Source: Mycobacterium sp. AZCC_0083
GTDB taxonomy: Bacteria; Actinomycetota; Actinomycetes; Mycobacteriales; Mycobacteriaceae
Direction of reading: 5' to 3'
DNA length: 64,000 bases
NCBI RefSeq assembly: GCF_014202335.1
Contig: NZ_JACHGP010000002.1
Coordinates: 1-64,000, forward strand
Position 1 is the stretch's first letter, and each line of letters starts with the position of its first letter. The notes beneath the pieces were generated by a model that saw only the letters and a program-made list of their open reading frames with translations, searched no databases and was not told where the DNA came from. The position numbers and the translations under genes were made by a program. Positions 1-7,664 of this stretch are shown piece after piece.

Positions 1-236
1 GCGGCTATTGCCTGCGCGCCCCCGCACAAGGCTCATGCCCGTATGCCAACATCTGCGAACACTGCCCGAGCTTTCACACCGACGCCACTCACCTCGGAAT
101 CCTTGCCGCCCAACGCCTCGACGCCCAAGACCTGGCCACAGACGCAGAACAACGCGGGTGGATCGATGAGGCAGACCGGCATCGCAAGCTCATCGCCAGA
201 CTCGACACCCTCATCGCCCAATCGGCGCCCGCATGA
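1..236 (+). CDS. Site-specific integrase, C-terminal part (5' end outside window)
   Basis: An open frame enters from the left edge in frame 3 and ends at TGA 234-236. The visible 77 residues carry the cysteine-rich tail GYCLRAP..GSCPYANICEHC, followed by a helical, charged end. I associate this with the C-terminus of actinobacterial Tn554-like tyrosine recombinases, which act in DNA breakage and rejoining. The catalytic core lies upstream and cannot be judged. Its stop overlaps the next start (ATGA), so the two are probably translated together. The tRNA-Pro fragment at 971-1014 fits an integrated element to the left. Confidence 0.7.
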   Translation, partial: GYCLRAPAQGSCPYANICEHCPSFHTDATHLGILAAQRLDAQDLATDAEQRGWIDEADRHRKLIARLDTLIAQSAPA

Positions 237-538
237 CCGCCGAAAGCGCCCTCATCAGGGTCGAACGTGTCTGCGCCGAGCTCACCACCTCCGGCCAGCC
301 AATCACCTTCACCACCGTCGCCCAACAGGCCCAGATCAGCCGAGCAACGCTCTACCGCGACCCACAACTGCGCGCCATCGTCGACGAACACCGCACCCGA
401 CAAACCGACGCCCGAACCCTGACCGGCCTCGCCACCGAAGTCGCACACCTGCGCACCGCCGTCGAAGCCCTCGCCGAAGGCGTCAAACGCCACGAAGAAC
501 AACTCCGCAGAATCACCAAACCACCATCCCGACGATGA
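233..538 (+). CDS. DUF6262 / TnpC-like accessory protein of integrase
   Basis: A 101-residue basic protein whose ATG overlaps the integrase stop by four bases. Residues about 22-42 (ITFTTVAQQAQISRATLYR) read as a helix-turn-helix. The second half is a helical, coiled-coil-like stretch with a basic end. Small proteins of this build follow the recombinases in Tn554-like elements (DUF6262/TnpC), where they are thought to assist or orient transposition. Order and overlap support that role; DNA binding is inferred from the helix-turn-helix only. Confidence 0.65.
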   Translation: MTAESALIRVERVCAELTTSGQPITFTTVAQQAQISRATLYRDPQLRAIVDEHRTRQTDARTLTGLATEVAHLRTAVEALAEGVKRHEEQLRRITKPPSRR

Positions 539-551
539 ACCATTCCGCCCG

Positions 552-848
552 AAATGCGGGTCCATCGACCCCCGATTAGCCGGTCAAGCGTACGACAACG
601 CGCTCGCCGAGCCGACCATCGGGCTCTACAAGAACGAATGCATTCGTGCCGATTCCCCGTTCCGCCGCGGCCCGCTGCGCAAGCTCCCCGACGTCGAACT
701 CATCACCGCCGACTACGTCGCCTGGTACAACCAGCAGCGCCTCATGCACCGCCTCGGACGCATCCCACCGGCCGAAGCAGAAGCCGATTACTACGATCAA
801 ATGGATGCCAGCCAAACGGCTGGCTCACAGAACTCCGAGGGTGCATGA
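552..848 (+). pseudogene. IS3-family transposase OrfB remnant (C-terminal part)
   Basis: The frame reading AYDNALAEPTIGLYKNE, then WYNQQRLMHRLGRIPPAE, is the end of an IS3-family DDE transposase. The catalytic Glu and the usual 'N..RLH..LG..PP.EYE' region are recognisable. Recognisable homology starts near 582; the N-terminal two thirds of OrfB and all of OrfA are missing, and no start codon fits. The fragment ends at TGA 846-848, immediately before a terminal inverted repeat. The product cannot be active. Confidence 0.75.
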
Positions 849-864
849 AACCCGGGATGGTTCA
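848..864 (+). repeat. Right terminal inverted repeat of the IS3 remnant
   Basis: The reverse complement reads TGAACCATCCCGGGTTT. This resembles the TGAACC..CCCGGG terminal repeats of actinobacterial IS3 elements and lies directly after the OrfB stop, where the right end is expected. No matching left repeat is visible, so only the right end of the element survives. Confidence 0.55.
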
Positions 865-970
865 AGACACGCTCAGACGCGCTAGACGAGGCGACAGAGA
901 GGAGACATGCAAAACGCTCTGACCGTTACTTATGCGACAGAGCGGAATGGCAGTTCACACATTCGAGCTC

Positions 971-1014
971 CCTGGGGGTCAAGTGGTCGCAGGTTCAAAT
1001 CCTGTCAGCCCGAC
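971..1014 (+). other. 3' fragment of tRNA-Pro(GGG): integration attachment site
   Basis: The segment holds the 3' side of a tRNA: anticodon loop CTGGGGG, anticodon-stem strand GTCAAG, T arm GCAGG-TTCAAAT-CCTGT, and acceptor strand CAGCCCG plus discriminator. The predicted anticodon GGG reads proline. The 5' half is absent: bases 938-970 cannot form the D arm, and nothing pairs with the acceptor strand. A cut inside the anticodon loop is typical of tyrosine-recombinase integration into tRNA genes, leaving the 3' part at the distal end. CCA is not encoded. Confidence 0.75.
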
Positions 1015-1028
1015 ATATGAAAAAAGAA

Positions 1029-1058
1029 ACTCGCCGGCGAAGCCGAGCGAGTTTTTTC
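1029..1058. terminator. Rho-independent terminator after the tRNA fragment
   Basis: AACTCGC-CGGC pairs with GCCG-(A bulge)-GCGAGTT around a GAA loop and is followed by a T run. An A run on the left makes it potentially bidirectional. It lies 15 bases after the tRNA 3' end, as expected for the native tRNA terminator, so the resident chromosome is on the right side of the attachment site. Confidence 0.8.
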
Positions 1059-1266
1059 ATGGGCGGGGGACGCGATGCTGGGAGCCCATTGTCACCGGTG
1101 AGGCCGGCGCCCCCGTCAGCGTCGCCTGGTCACTGGCGGCTGCGCGTGCCTGTTCCTCACTCAACTGAAAAAGACGACGCAAACGCACATTCTCGGCACG
1201 CAGCGTGTCCAACTCGCCAGGGAAACTCTCGACACCGCTAACGGTCAACTCCTTTGTGCGGCACAC
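1057..1266 (-). pseudogene. Truncated N-terminus of a TOTE-primase/helicase-like protein
   Basis: The 69-residue frame contains a coiled-coil start (LDTLRAENVRLRRLFQLSEEQARAA) followed by TGAPASPVTMGS. I recognise this as the opening of large archaeo-eukaryotic-primase/helicase proteins of TOTE conflict systems, where a coiled coil precedes a 'PV..GSS..EKV..F' segment. The frame then runs into the tRNA terminator and stops, so the primase, helicase and nuclease domains are missing. This is probably a decayed defence or conflict gene. The assignment rests on a short segment. Confidence 0.45.
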
Positions 1267-1283
1267 TCTTCGGCGGAATGGGT

Positions 1284-1796
1284 TTAGTACCGCCAGCGTT
1301 CGCCGAGCGCTTTCGCCGCTGTGGACACCTTCATGACCAGACGACGCTCGCGGTTCCTGACGGGGACGAAGTGGTAGTGCTCGTAGAAGGATTGCGCTTC
1401 GTCGTCTATGGCATCAACGACGACGAGTCGGCCACCGCCGATTTCCGATGCGGCGACGGCTTTGCCTAGTGCGTCGAGGAGCAGCTGCTCGCCATATCCC
1501 TGACCCCGCAGCGACGTGTCGATCGCCAGGCGGGCAATCAAGTATCCGGGTATGCGGGAATAGCCGCCGGCCATGGAGCCCGAGACGCCGTCGTCGTTGC
1601 GTACTACTTCGGTGGGGCAGATGGCGAAATAGGCGCTGACCTTCTGTTCGCCGAGCTGGGTCCACACGTAGACGTGCGCGATCCCGCTGCTGTCCGCGCG
1701 ACGGGCATGGGCGATGAGCCAGGTATTCAGCGACTCCTTACCGCAGTCGAACCCTTCCAGCCTGTGGGCGTCCGTGAGTCGCGCGGACTCGAACAT
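1284..1796 (-). CDS. GNAT-family acetyltransferase toxin (TacT-like)
   Basis: A 170-residue GNAT enzyme. The acetyl-CoA loop is RGQGYGEQLL after a beta strand YLIARLAID, and a late Tyr (FYEHYHFVPV) could be the general acid. Length and order match GNAT toxins that acetylate the amino group of charged tRNAs and so stop translation. It starts three bases after the stop of the RHH gene, so the pair forms one operon with the antitoxin first. The tRNA target is inferred from the family. Confidence 0.85.
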   Translation of the reverse strand: MFESARLTDAHRLEGFDCGKESLNTWLIAHARRADSSGIAHVYVWTQLGEQKVSAYFAICPTEVVRNDDGVSGSMAGGYSRIPGYLIARLAIDTSLRGQGYGEQLLLDALGKAVAASEIGGGRLVVVDAIDDEAQSFYEHYHFVPVRNRERRLVMKVSTAAKALGERWRY

Positions 1797-1799
1797 TGT

Positions 1800-2069
1800 T
1801 CAACGCCTTGTGAAGGCCGCTGGTTTGCGTGCGGCTGCCGCCAGCCGCGGCGCGTCGTCAGCAGCATCGAGCGAGGACATCAGTTTGTCGAACTGTTCGG
1901 GCTCCATTGCCGTTACCAGCTCCTGACGCAGGATGTCTTCGGCCCGTTGCGTCGCAGCTTTGCGCACGAACTCCGACGTCTGCTCATGGACGAGGTTGGC
2001 GGCGCGCTGGATGCGGTCCAAGGTCGCTTGCTCCGCGCGAAGCTCGATGCGCTTCGTTTTGACTGCCAC
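1800..2069 (-). CDS. DUF1778 ribbon-helix-helix antitoxin
   Basis: An 89-residue protein. Residues 1-60 fit the DUF1778 ribbon-helix-helix fold (KRIELRAEQATLDRIQRAA...TSEFVRKAA), which dimerises and binds DNA. The C-terminal tail would wrap and neutralise the GNAT toxin. The GTG start is fixed by a strong AAGGAGG Shine-Dalgarno. A palindrome about 55 bases upstream probably mediates autorepression. The downstream GNAT gene is the partner. Confidence 0.85.
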   Translation of the reverse strand: MAVKTKRIELRAEQATLDRIQRAANLVHEQTSEFVRKAATQRAEDILRQELVTAMEPEQFDKLMSSLDAADDAPRLAAAARKPAAFTRR

Positions 2070-2124
2070 AGCGACACCTCCTTCTTTCCTCAGTCATCTC
2101 TGCTCCGGCTATTGATCGCTTCAT

Positions 2125-2145
2125 TGTACGGTGAATGTACGTACA
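2125..2145. promoter_or_regulatory. Candidate operator/promoter of the toxin-antitoxin operon
   Basis: The segment contains two TGTAC elements on the same strand, the second within the perfect palindrome TGTACGTACA (2136-2145). On the minus strand the left element forms a -10-like TACAAT. Position and symmetry fit binding of the RHH antitoxin over its own promoter. A further TATGTACAG lies near 2190. Confidence 0.45.
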
Positions 2146-2368
2146 GGGCTAGTGAGGGTTGCGGCCAGCGCCTTTTACTACGTCTTAGGGGTATGTACAG
2201 CTGACGGACCGGTGACACGAGAAGTCAATGCTGGTCCGCCAGACCCGCGACTGCAGTCCGCGCAGACCACGACACCTCGAGCGCAGTGCCCATCCTCTGG
2301 CTGTCTGTAGGATTCACCCGCCGAGCTGCTCTCGGCGAGCGAGATTACGGGCGGGTCGGTGGTGCGTC

Positions 2369-3079
2369 GTGAGTGCACGATTCGAGGAACTGGACTGGTC
2401 CGAGACTCGAATGGGGATCATCAGCCTGCGCAGGCGGATCGAGCCGACCCTGAACGTCGAGGTGTACGAGGTCAAGCTCGGCGACGAGTTCCTGATGTCG
2501 AGCCTGTTCACCGTGGCCGAGGTAGCGCTCGCGCGTCTCGGCCTGGCCCGGGCGGTCGATGCCGACCTCGATGTCGTCGTCGGGGGACTGGGACTCGGCT
2601 ATACCGCGCAGACGGCGCTCGACGATCCTCGCGTTCATTCCCTCGTCGTGCTGGAAGCACTCGAGGAGGTCATCGGCTGGCATCAGCGTGCGTTGCTCCC
2701 CGACACCGCCGAACTGGCGTCAGATCCGCGAGTTCGCCTGCAACGAGGTGACTTCTTCGAAATGGCCGACAGCACTATCGGCTTCGATCCGGAGGAGCCG
2801 GGCCGCCGCTTCGACGCCATCCTCCTCGATATCGACCACACGCCGCGACACGTCCTGCACCCGAGCCACGCCGCGTTCTACACGCCCGCGGGACTGAGAA
2901 AGCTCGTCGGGCACCTGCTTCCCGGCGGAGTTTTCGCACTGTGGTCCGATGACCCGCCCGACCCTGACTTCGAGGCGATCCTCGCCGAGGCCTTCGACCG
3001 GTCCGAGGCGTCCGTCGTCCGGTTCCCCAACCCGCTGACCGGCGGGTACTCGACCAATACGGTCTACGTCGCGAGTTGA
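2369..3079 (+). CDS. Spermidine-synthase-like (SAM-methyltransferase fold) protein
   Basis: About 236 residues. The Rossmann part begins DVVVGGLGLGYTAQTAL (nucleoside-binding glycine loop) and continues with VLEALEEVIGWH, an acidic residue after the second strand, and FDAILLDIDHTP in the active-site strand. This arrangement is shared by polyamine synthases and methyltransferases; the acidic DIDH resembles the spermidine-synthase motif. The GTG at 2369 gives the start VSARFEELDW; ATG 2411 is an alternative. No polyamine-biosynthesis neighbour is visible, so the substrate is unknown. Confidence 0.7.
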   Translation: MSARFEELDWSETRMGIISLRRRIEPTLNVEVYEVKLGDEFLMSSLFTVAEVALARLGLARAVDADLDVVVGGLGLGYTAQTALDDPRVHSLVVLEALEEVIGWHQRALLPDTAELASDPRVRLQRGDFFEMADSTIGFDPEEPGRRFDAILLDIDHTPRHVLHPSHAAFYTPAGLRKLVGHLLPGGVFALWSDDPPDPDFEAILAEAFDRSEASVVRFPNPLTGGYSTNTVYVAS

Positions 3080-3167
3080 ATGCCGTCGGACCGCGGTGAC
3101 GTCGCCGATTCCGCCCGCATGGCGCAACGGACGGAATCGGTGACGTCACAACACCCGCACATGGTGG

Positions 3168-3917
3168 CTACAGAAGCGGGATGCGGGGATTGGTCTTGTT
3201 CTTGACTTCGGTGCCGTCGTCGCGCCCGTCGTGATCGGTGTCCCTGCTGTTCGGGTTGGTGCGATAGACCTTCTTCTCGTCGTCGTCGGACAGGCCATCA
3301 CCGTCGGTGTCCTTGGCCTGTGGTGCTGGCGACTGCGACGGTGGCGCAGCCGGTTTGGCGTTGGGCACCAATGGATTGGTGTGGTAGCGCTTGACCTCGT
3401 CACCGTCGCTGATGTCGTCGTTGTCGGAGTCCTGGTTCAGCGGTCCGGTGTGATAGGTCCGCATCTCCTCACCGTCGAGGAGTCCGTCGCGATCGGAGTC
3501 GGGGTTCTGGGGGTCGAGGTGGTTGTCGAGCTCCTCGGGGGTTTCCAGCCCGTCGCTGTCGGGATCCTGACCGGGGTTGTAGTTCGGGTCGGTGTGATAA
3601 CGCAAGACCTCGTCGCCGTCACTAACACCGTCGCTATCGGAGTCCTGATTGACCGGCCCGGTGTAGTACTTGTGCAGCTCGTCTCCGTCGTTGAGAGAGT
3701 CGCGGTCGGAGTCGGGGTTCTGCGGGTCGGTGAGGCCGCGCAGTTCGAAGTCGTCGGTCAGGCCGTCGCCGTCGGAATCGACTGCGGCGCTGGCTATTGC
3801 CGGAACCAGCAGGGCGCCGGTGACGAGTGCTCCAGGGATCAGCGTCGCGGCGAGTGCAGCGCCCGCCAGTCGGCGCGCCAGCACCGACATCGGGATCGGG
3901 TTCTCGTATTTGGACAT
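3168..3917 (-). CDS. Secreted thrombospondin type-3 repeat calcium-binding protein
   Basis: About 249 residues. A hydrophobic signal segment (LAGAALAATLIPGALVTGALLV) ends near ASA. The rest is a chain of acidic DxDxDG repeats (DSDGDGLTDD, DSDRDSLNDGDE, DSDSDGVSDGDE, DTDGDGLSDDDE and others), most followed by a Y-x-T-x-P segment. These are thrombospondin type-3/calcium-binding repeats, implying a rigid, calcium-loaded, exported protein. The ATG at 3917 is preceded by GAGGAG. A Pro/Ala-rich break separates the last two repeats from the others. The partner is unknown. Confidence 0.8.
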   Translation of the reverse strand: MSKYENPIPMSVLARRLAGAALAATLIPGALVTGALLVPAIASAAVDSDGDGLTDDFELRGLTDPQNPDSDRDSLNDGDELHKYYTGPVNQDSDSDGVSDGDEVLRYHTDPNYNPGQDPDSDGLETPEELDNHLDPQNPDSDRDGLLDGEEMRTYHTGPLNQDSDNDDISDGDEVKRYHTNPLVPNAKPAAPPSQSPAPQAKDTDGDGLSDDDEKKVYRTNPNSRDTDHDGRDDGTEVKNKTNPRIPLL

Positions 3918-4060
3918 GGTTCTACTCCTCGTGTACTTGAGTTGATGGGAAACGGGCACAGGGCGATTTCTGATCGCTACGTCACAGAAGACGGGTGCCC
4001 GCAACGTCTTTCGGATCCCGGCGGACGGCTTCTGAGGCCGTCCGCCGGGGGTGCCATTGG

Positions 4061-4288
4061 TTAGGCGATGGGTTGGCCTGCGGCGAGTGCCTTGACGTCG
4101 GCGGTGTGCATCGGATTGCCGCCGATACCCCAGTCCCCGCTGGCGACCTCCTCGACCACTACCCAGGTCACCGGGCGCATGTTCTCACCCTCGACCTCGA
4201 CCATGGCGTCAGTGACCTTGCGGACGATGTCCTGCTTCTGGGCCGCCGAGAACACACCCTCGATGACCTTCACATTGACGAACGGCAT
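4061..4288 (-). CDS. 4-oxalocrotonate tautomerase family protein
   Basis: A 75-residue protein. After Met removal the N-terminus is PFVNVKVIEGVFSAAQK, placing the catalytic Pro1 used as general base by this superfamily. The size fits the tautomerase fold. ATG 4288 is chosen because only this start exposes Pro1. The substrate cannot be read; relatives isomerise keto-enol acids in aromatic breakdown. The neighbours give no pathway. Confidence 0.85.
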   Translation of the reverse strand: MPFVNVKVIEGVFSAAQKQDIVRKVTDAMVEVEGENMRPVTWVVVEEVASGDWGIGGNPMHTADVKALAAGQPIA

Positions 4289-4452
4289 TTTTCGTTTCCT
4301 CTCTGATCTGTGCTGCTGCCCGGTTGGGTCGCTTTCAGGTGTTAAGGGCAGCCAGCCACCCGAGGGGGGACACTTTTCTGGGAGCAATCACTGCGGTGAC
4401 CGAATTTCCGAGCAGCGGGTCGCGCAGGGCTTCCCCGCGTTACTCTTTGCCG

Positions 4453-5439
4453 ATGATGGCGGGCGACAAGGCGCCTAACTTCACTCTGTGTGATCACACC
4501 GGTCGGGCTCGGACACTGTCCGCGCTCCTTGCCGACGGACCGGTCGTGCTGTTCTTCTTCCCGTTGGCGTCCTCACCGATCTGTACAGCGCAGGCTTGTC
4601 ATTTTCGGGACTTGAGCAACGAGTTCGCCAGGGCTGGCGCCCAGCGGGTTGGCATCAGCACCGACACCGTCGACAGGCAGGCGCACTTCGCCCAACAGCG
4701 TTCGTTCGACTATCCGCTGCTCTCCGACGCGGACGGCGTGGTGTCGGAGCTGTTCGGGGTGCGCCGAGGCAGGTTCGCCAAGCTGCGCAAATCCGTCGTG
4801 GCGCGTGAGGCGGCCCGGCATAGCCGGCACACTCGACGCCGTGGACTGCTGGCCCGGCTGTTGCCGGTCAGACGGACCACATTCGTCATCGACACCGACC
4901 GCACGGTCCTCGAGGTCGTCTCCAACGAGGTGCGCGCATCGGTGCACGCCGACCAGACGTTGTGGTTCTTGGAGAATTACAAGTTGTCGCGTAGTTCGCC
5001 ACATGTCAGGGAGAAGCACACCGCCGCGCACCAGCAGTCGGAGGGCACGGACGCACCGATCAGCGACTGGTTCACGGAACCGGAAACCGCGGCGGAGCCG
5101 AGCTTGGTCCGGCCATACACCCTGACTGCGGGCCGTATCGACTCTGGCATCGACCTGGCACTCGAGGCTCCGATCGAAGCGGTGAACAATACTGCGAACC
5201 CGCCGCGCTGGCCGAGAAATGATGTGCGGGGCCAGATCCTGACCTGGTGTGCGCATAGCACCTCGGTCGCAGAGCTCGCCGCTCGCCTGTCCTTGCCGCT
5301 CGGTGCGACGCGGTTCCTGGTCGACGACCTGGTGACACAGGGTTATCTGCGGGTGCGCGCGCCCCTCGGTGACTCGATGTCAATCGACGAACGTCGTGAC
5401 CTGATAACCCGGACCCTGGTAGGGCTACGGGCACTCTGA
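4453..5439 (+). CDS. Peroxiredoxin fused to a DUF742 domain
   Basis: About 328 residues. Residues 3-165 are a Bcp/AhpC-type peroxiredoxin: FFFPLASSPICTAQAC puts the peroxidatic Cys at 44 and a Bcp-like second Cys at 49. A hydrophilic linker follows. Residues about 212-328 (SLVRPYTLTAGR...; VAELAARLSLPLGATRFLVDDL; a final LVGLRAL) match DUF742, a winged-helix-like domain usually encoded as a separate small protein in actinobacterial Roadblock/GTPase 'conservon' operons. No conservon partner is nearby. A redox-sensing adaptor is possible but inferred. ATG 4453 or 4456 may start it; no clear ribosome site is seen. Confidence 0.75.
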   Translation: MMAGDKAPNFTLCDHTGRARTLSALLADGPVVLFFFPLASSPICTAQACHFRDLSNEFARAGAQRVGISTDTVDRQAHFAQQRSFDYPLLSDADGVVSELFGVRRGRFAKLRKSVVAREAARHSRHTRRRGLLARLLPVRRTTFVIDTDRTVLEVVSNEVRASVHADQTLWFLENYKLSRSSPHVREKHTAAHQQSEGTDAPISDWFTEPETAAEPSLVRPYTLTAGRIDSGIDLALEAPIEAVNNTANPPRWPRNDVRGQILTWCAHSTSVAELAARLSLPLGATRFLVDDLVTQGYLRVRAPLGDSMSIDERRDLITRTLVGLRAL

Positions 5440-5453
5440 GGGGTGGGTGTCGC

Positions 5454-5880
5454 TCAGTCCGCAGCGACGGACGACAGCGATTGCGTTGGCCGCCAAACCA
5501 GATAGCCCACGACCAGGCCCACGAATGGAATCGCGGCCAGGATGGTGCTTAGTGTGGCGCTGCCGCCGGTGACCAAGGTGAAGTTCGACAGCACCAGCCA
5601 CAAGCTGCCCAGCAAGCCGAGCACGGCCAGCGTCGGTGCGACCCGCGTCGTCCAGAGCCGACCCGTCGCGCGGTCCCGGTTGCGCAGGAAGAAGACCAGA
5701 ACGGCGATCGACGTGGTGAGCATGAGCACGACCATGCCGACCGTGGCGATACCTGCCATGGAGCCGAACACCCCGACCAGAGGATCGATGCCCAATACGG
5801 CGAGGATGGCGACGATTACTGCCGCCCTCCGGCTGATGCGGCAATACGCCGAACTGGCCACCGGCACACGCCTACCGAAG
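5454..5880 (-). pseudogene. C-terminal fragment of an APC-family amino acid permease
   Basis: The minus-strand frame from about 5880 to TGA 5454 encodes four to five hydrophobic segments (VIVAILAVLGIDPLV, VGMVVLMLTTSIAVLVFF, LAVLGLLGSLWLVLSNF, TILAAIPFVGLVVGYLVW). This is the usual end of APC permeases, with a natural C-terminus. The first two thirds, about seven or eight helices, are missing. Upstream in the frame is unrelated sequence that overlaps another broken gene. It is not expected to transport. Confidence 0.65.
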
Positions 5881-6105
5881 TCCGTCTGAGCGCGGCCGGG
5901 TGACGGCGTCGATGTCAGACGCATTGTCGCCCTGAAACATTCGCATGTATCGCGCTCGGCCCATGGAGACGACGTCGCGGACACGCAGGTCGAAGTCACC
6001 GGTGGCGTCCTGAAGCACGGCGGCAACGGTCCGTGCCAGGCGCTTGGCCGGAATCGTCGCGACATCGGCACGGAGAGACCGGTGCCGCGAGCAGTTTTCA
6101 CGCAA
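5872..6105 (-). pseudogene. Internal fragment of an iron/siderophore-type ABC ATPase
   Basis: The frame encodes ADVATIPAKRLARTVAAVLQD (the Q-loop region) and LRVRDVVSMGRARYMRMFQG. These are the FecE/FhuC-type segments between Walker A and the signature motif. Walker A, the signature LSGGQ and Walker B are absent. The fragment abuts the permease remnant in the same orientation, so a deletion probably joined two unrelated transporter genes. The recognisable part covers about 65 residues. Confidence 0.55.
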
Positions 6106-6182
6106 ACGTCAATTACGCAGCAAACTCGGCTCCGGCGACCTAGTGTTCCGTGCATCACCCGCCACGGAAGGTCGGCCATCTC

Positions 6183-7664
6183 ATGACGACGGAGAATGTG
6201 GCGGACCCCGCCATCGCGGACGACGAGTGTCGGGACTGCGGCTACGAGCCGGAACTGAAGCGAACTCTCGGTTCATTTCAGGTATTCGCGATTTCGTTCG
6301 CGTTCATCTCGGTGGCGGTCGGCGTCTTCAGCACTTACGACGAATTACTGCGCGGTTCCGGACCGGTGGGCATCTGGACCTGGATCATCGCGTTCATCGG
6401 CCAGATGTTGATTGCGCTGGTGATCGCGCAATTCGCGGCCCGCATCGCGTTGTCGGGCTCGTCGTATCAGTGGGGCTCTCGACTGGCCAACCCGAAGATC
6501 GGGTGGTTCTTCGGCTGGCTCACCTTCTGCTACCTGATCACCGGGTTCATGGCGATCAACAGCGCGATGGCGAGCCAGTGCCTGATGCCGTTGTTCAACA
6601 TGGCGCCGAGCGAAGACACCGCACGGATCATCACCGTGGTGATGATGGTGATCGAGGCCGTGCTGGCGATCGCCTCGACGAAGATCGTCGCGATGATCAA
6701 CTCGGTGGCGGTCGCCATCGAGGTGTCGATCGTCGCGGTGCTGGCGGTCGCGCTGTTGGTGGCCGTGGCGGTCACGGGCACCGGCTCCGCCGGCAACCTC
6801 GTGTCGCGTGGAGTAGCCGAGGGGCACTCGGGCTACTACGCGCTGGGCGGCGGGTTGATGATCGCCATGATCGTCGGCCTCGGGACGCTCGTGGGCTTCG
6901 ACTCCGCGGCGAACATGGCAGAGGAGGCCAAGGACCCGTTTCGCACCGTCCCGCGCGCGATCGTGGGATCGGTTGCCGCGGCCGGTGTTCTGGGCCTGTT
7001 GTTCCTGATCGCGCTGACCGTCGCGATCAAGGACATCCCCGCAGTCACGGCCGCCGAGTCACCCGTCGCGGCGATCATGCGGGACCAACTTGGCCCGGTC
7101 GCGGAACGCCTGTTTCTCGTCGTCATCGCGATTGCCTTCTTCGGGGGTGGGTTGGTGGTGTTGGCCAGCTGCTCACGCATGATCTTTGCGATGGCGCGCG
7201 ATGGCCGCTTTCCCGCCCATCGACTGATGAGACGGGTGGACAGCCGCACGCAGACCCCCATCCCGGCCACCATCCTGCCGGTCGTCATCGGGATCGCGGT
7301 GCTAGCCGCACTGCCCGGCGACGCACTGCTGGATCTGATCACGTCCGGCACGGTGTTCCCGGCGGTCACTTATGGCGCGATCGTCGTGCTCTACCTGGCG
7401 GTGCGAAAACGTCTCGACCACAAGGAAGGTGGCTTCAGTCTTGGTCGCTTCGAGACGCCAGTGGCCGTCGCGGCGCTGATCTGGTCGGTCTGTGCGCTGG
7501 TCTTCATCCTGGCACCGGCCAGCTCGTTCGCCCCAATCGTGATGGTGGGCGGCCTCTTGGTGGTGGGGGCCCTCTACTTCGCGTACATGATGATCTTCAA
7601 CCGCGAGGTGCTCGACCACGAACCGGGCGAGGCTGCCCCTGCCGTGGCCGAAGTGATCACATGA
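6183..7664 (+). CDS. APC superfamily amino acid/polyamine permease
   Basis: A 493-residue membrane protein with about 12 hydrophobic segments. The first contains the APC substrate-loop region (FAISFAFISVAVGVFSTYDELL), and a conserved GFDSAANMAEEAKDP lies near residue 240, typical of amino-acid/GABA permeases of this superfamily. ATG 6183 follows a hydrophilic leader. The stop overlaps the next start as ATGA, so transport is probably coupled to the flavoenzyme downstream. The transported compound is unknown. Confidence 0.85.
   Translation: MTTENVADPAIADDECRDCGYEPELKRTLGSFQVFAISFAFISVAVGVFSTYDELLRGSGPVGIWTWIIAFIGQMLIALVIAQFAARIALSGSSYQWGSRLANPKIGWFFGWLTFCYLITGFMAINSAMASQCLMPLFNMAPSEDTARIITVVMMVIEAVLAIASTKIVAMINSVAVAIEVSIVAVLAVALLVAVAVTGTGSAGNLVSRGVAEGHSGYYALGGGLMIAMIVGLGTLVGFDSAANMAEEAKDPFRTVPRAIVGSVAAAGVLGLLFLIALTVAIKDIPAVTAAESPVAAIMRDQLGPVAERLFLVVIAIAFFGGGLVVLASCSRMIFAMARDGRFPAHRLMRRVDSRTQTPIPATILPVVIGIAVLAALPGDALLDLITSGTVFPAVTYGAIVVLYLAVRKRLDHKEGGFSLGRFETPVAVAALIWSVCALVFILAPASSFAPIVMVGGLLVVGALYFAYMMIFNREVLDHEPGEAAPAVAEVIT

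Noticed and set aside
938-1014. Complete tRNA-Pro gene
   Set aside because: Only the 3' half folds. Bases 938-970 give no D arm and no strand pairing with the acceptor CAGCCCG, so this is a fragment left at an attachment site.
4488-4499. GTGTGATCACAC as a CRP site
   Set aside because: Half-sites are too close for the TGTGA-N6-TCACA spacing, and it lies inside the peroxiredoxin coding region.
6044-7660. Long open frame overlapping the APC permease and continuous with the flavoenzyme frame
   Set aside because: Its translation is Arg/Gly/His-rich without domains. It is the shadow of the permease frame; the real flavoenzyme starts at ATG 7661.
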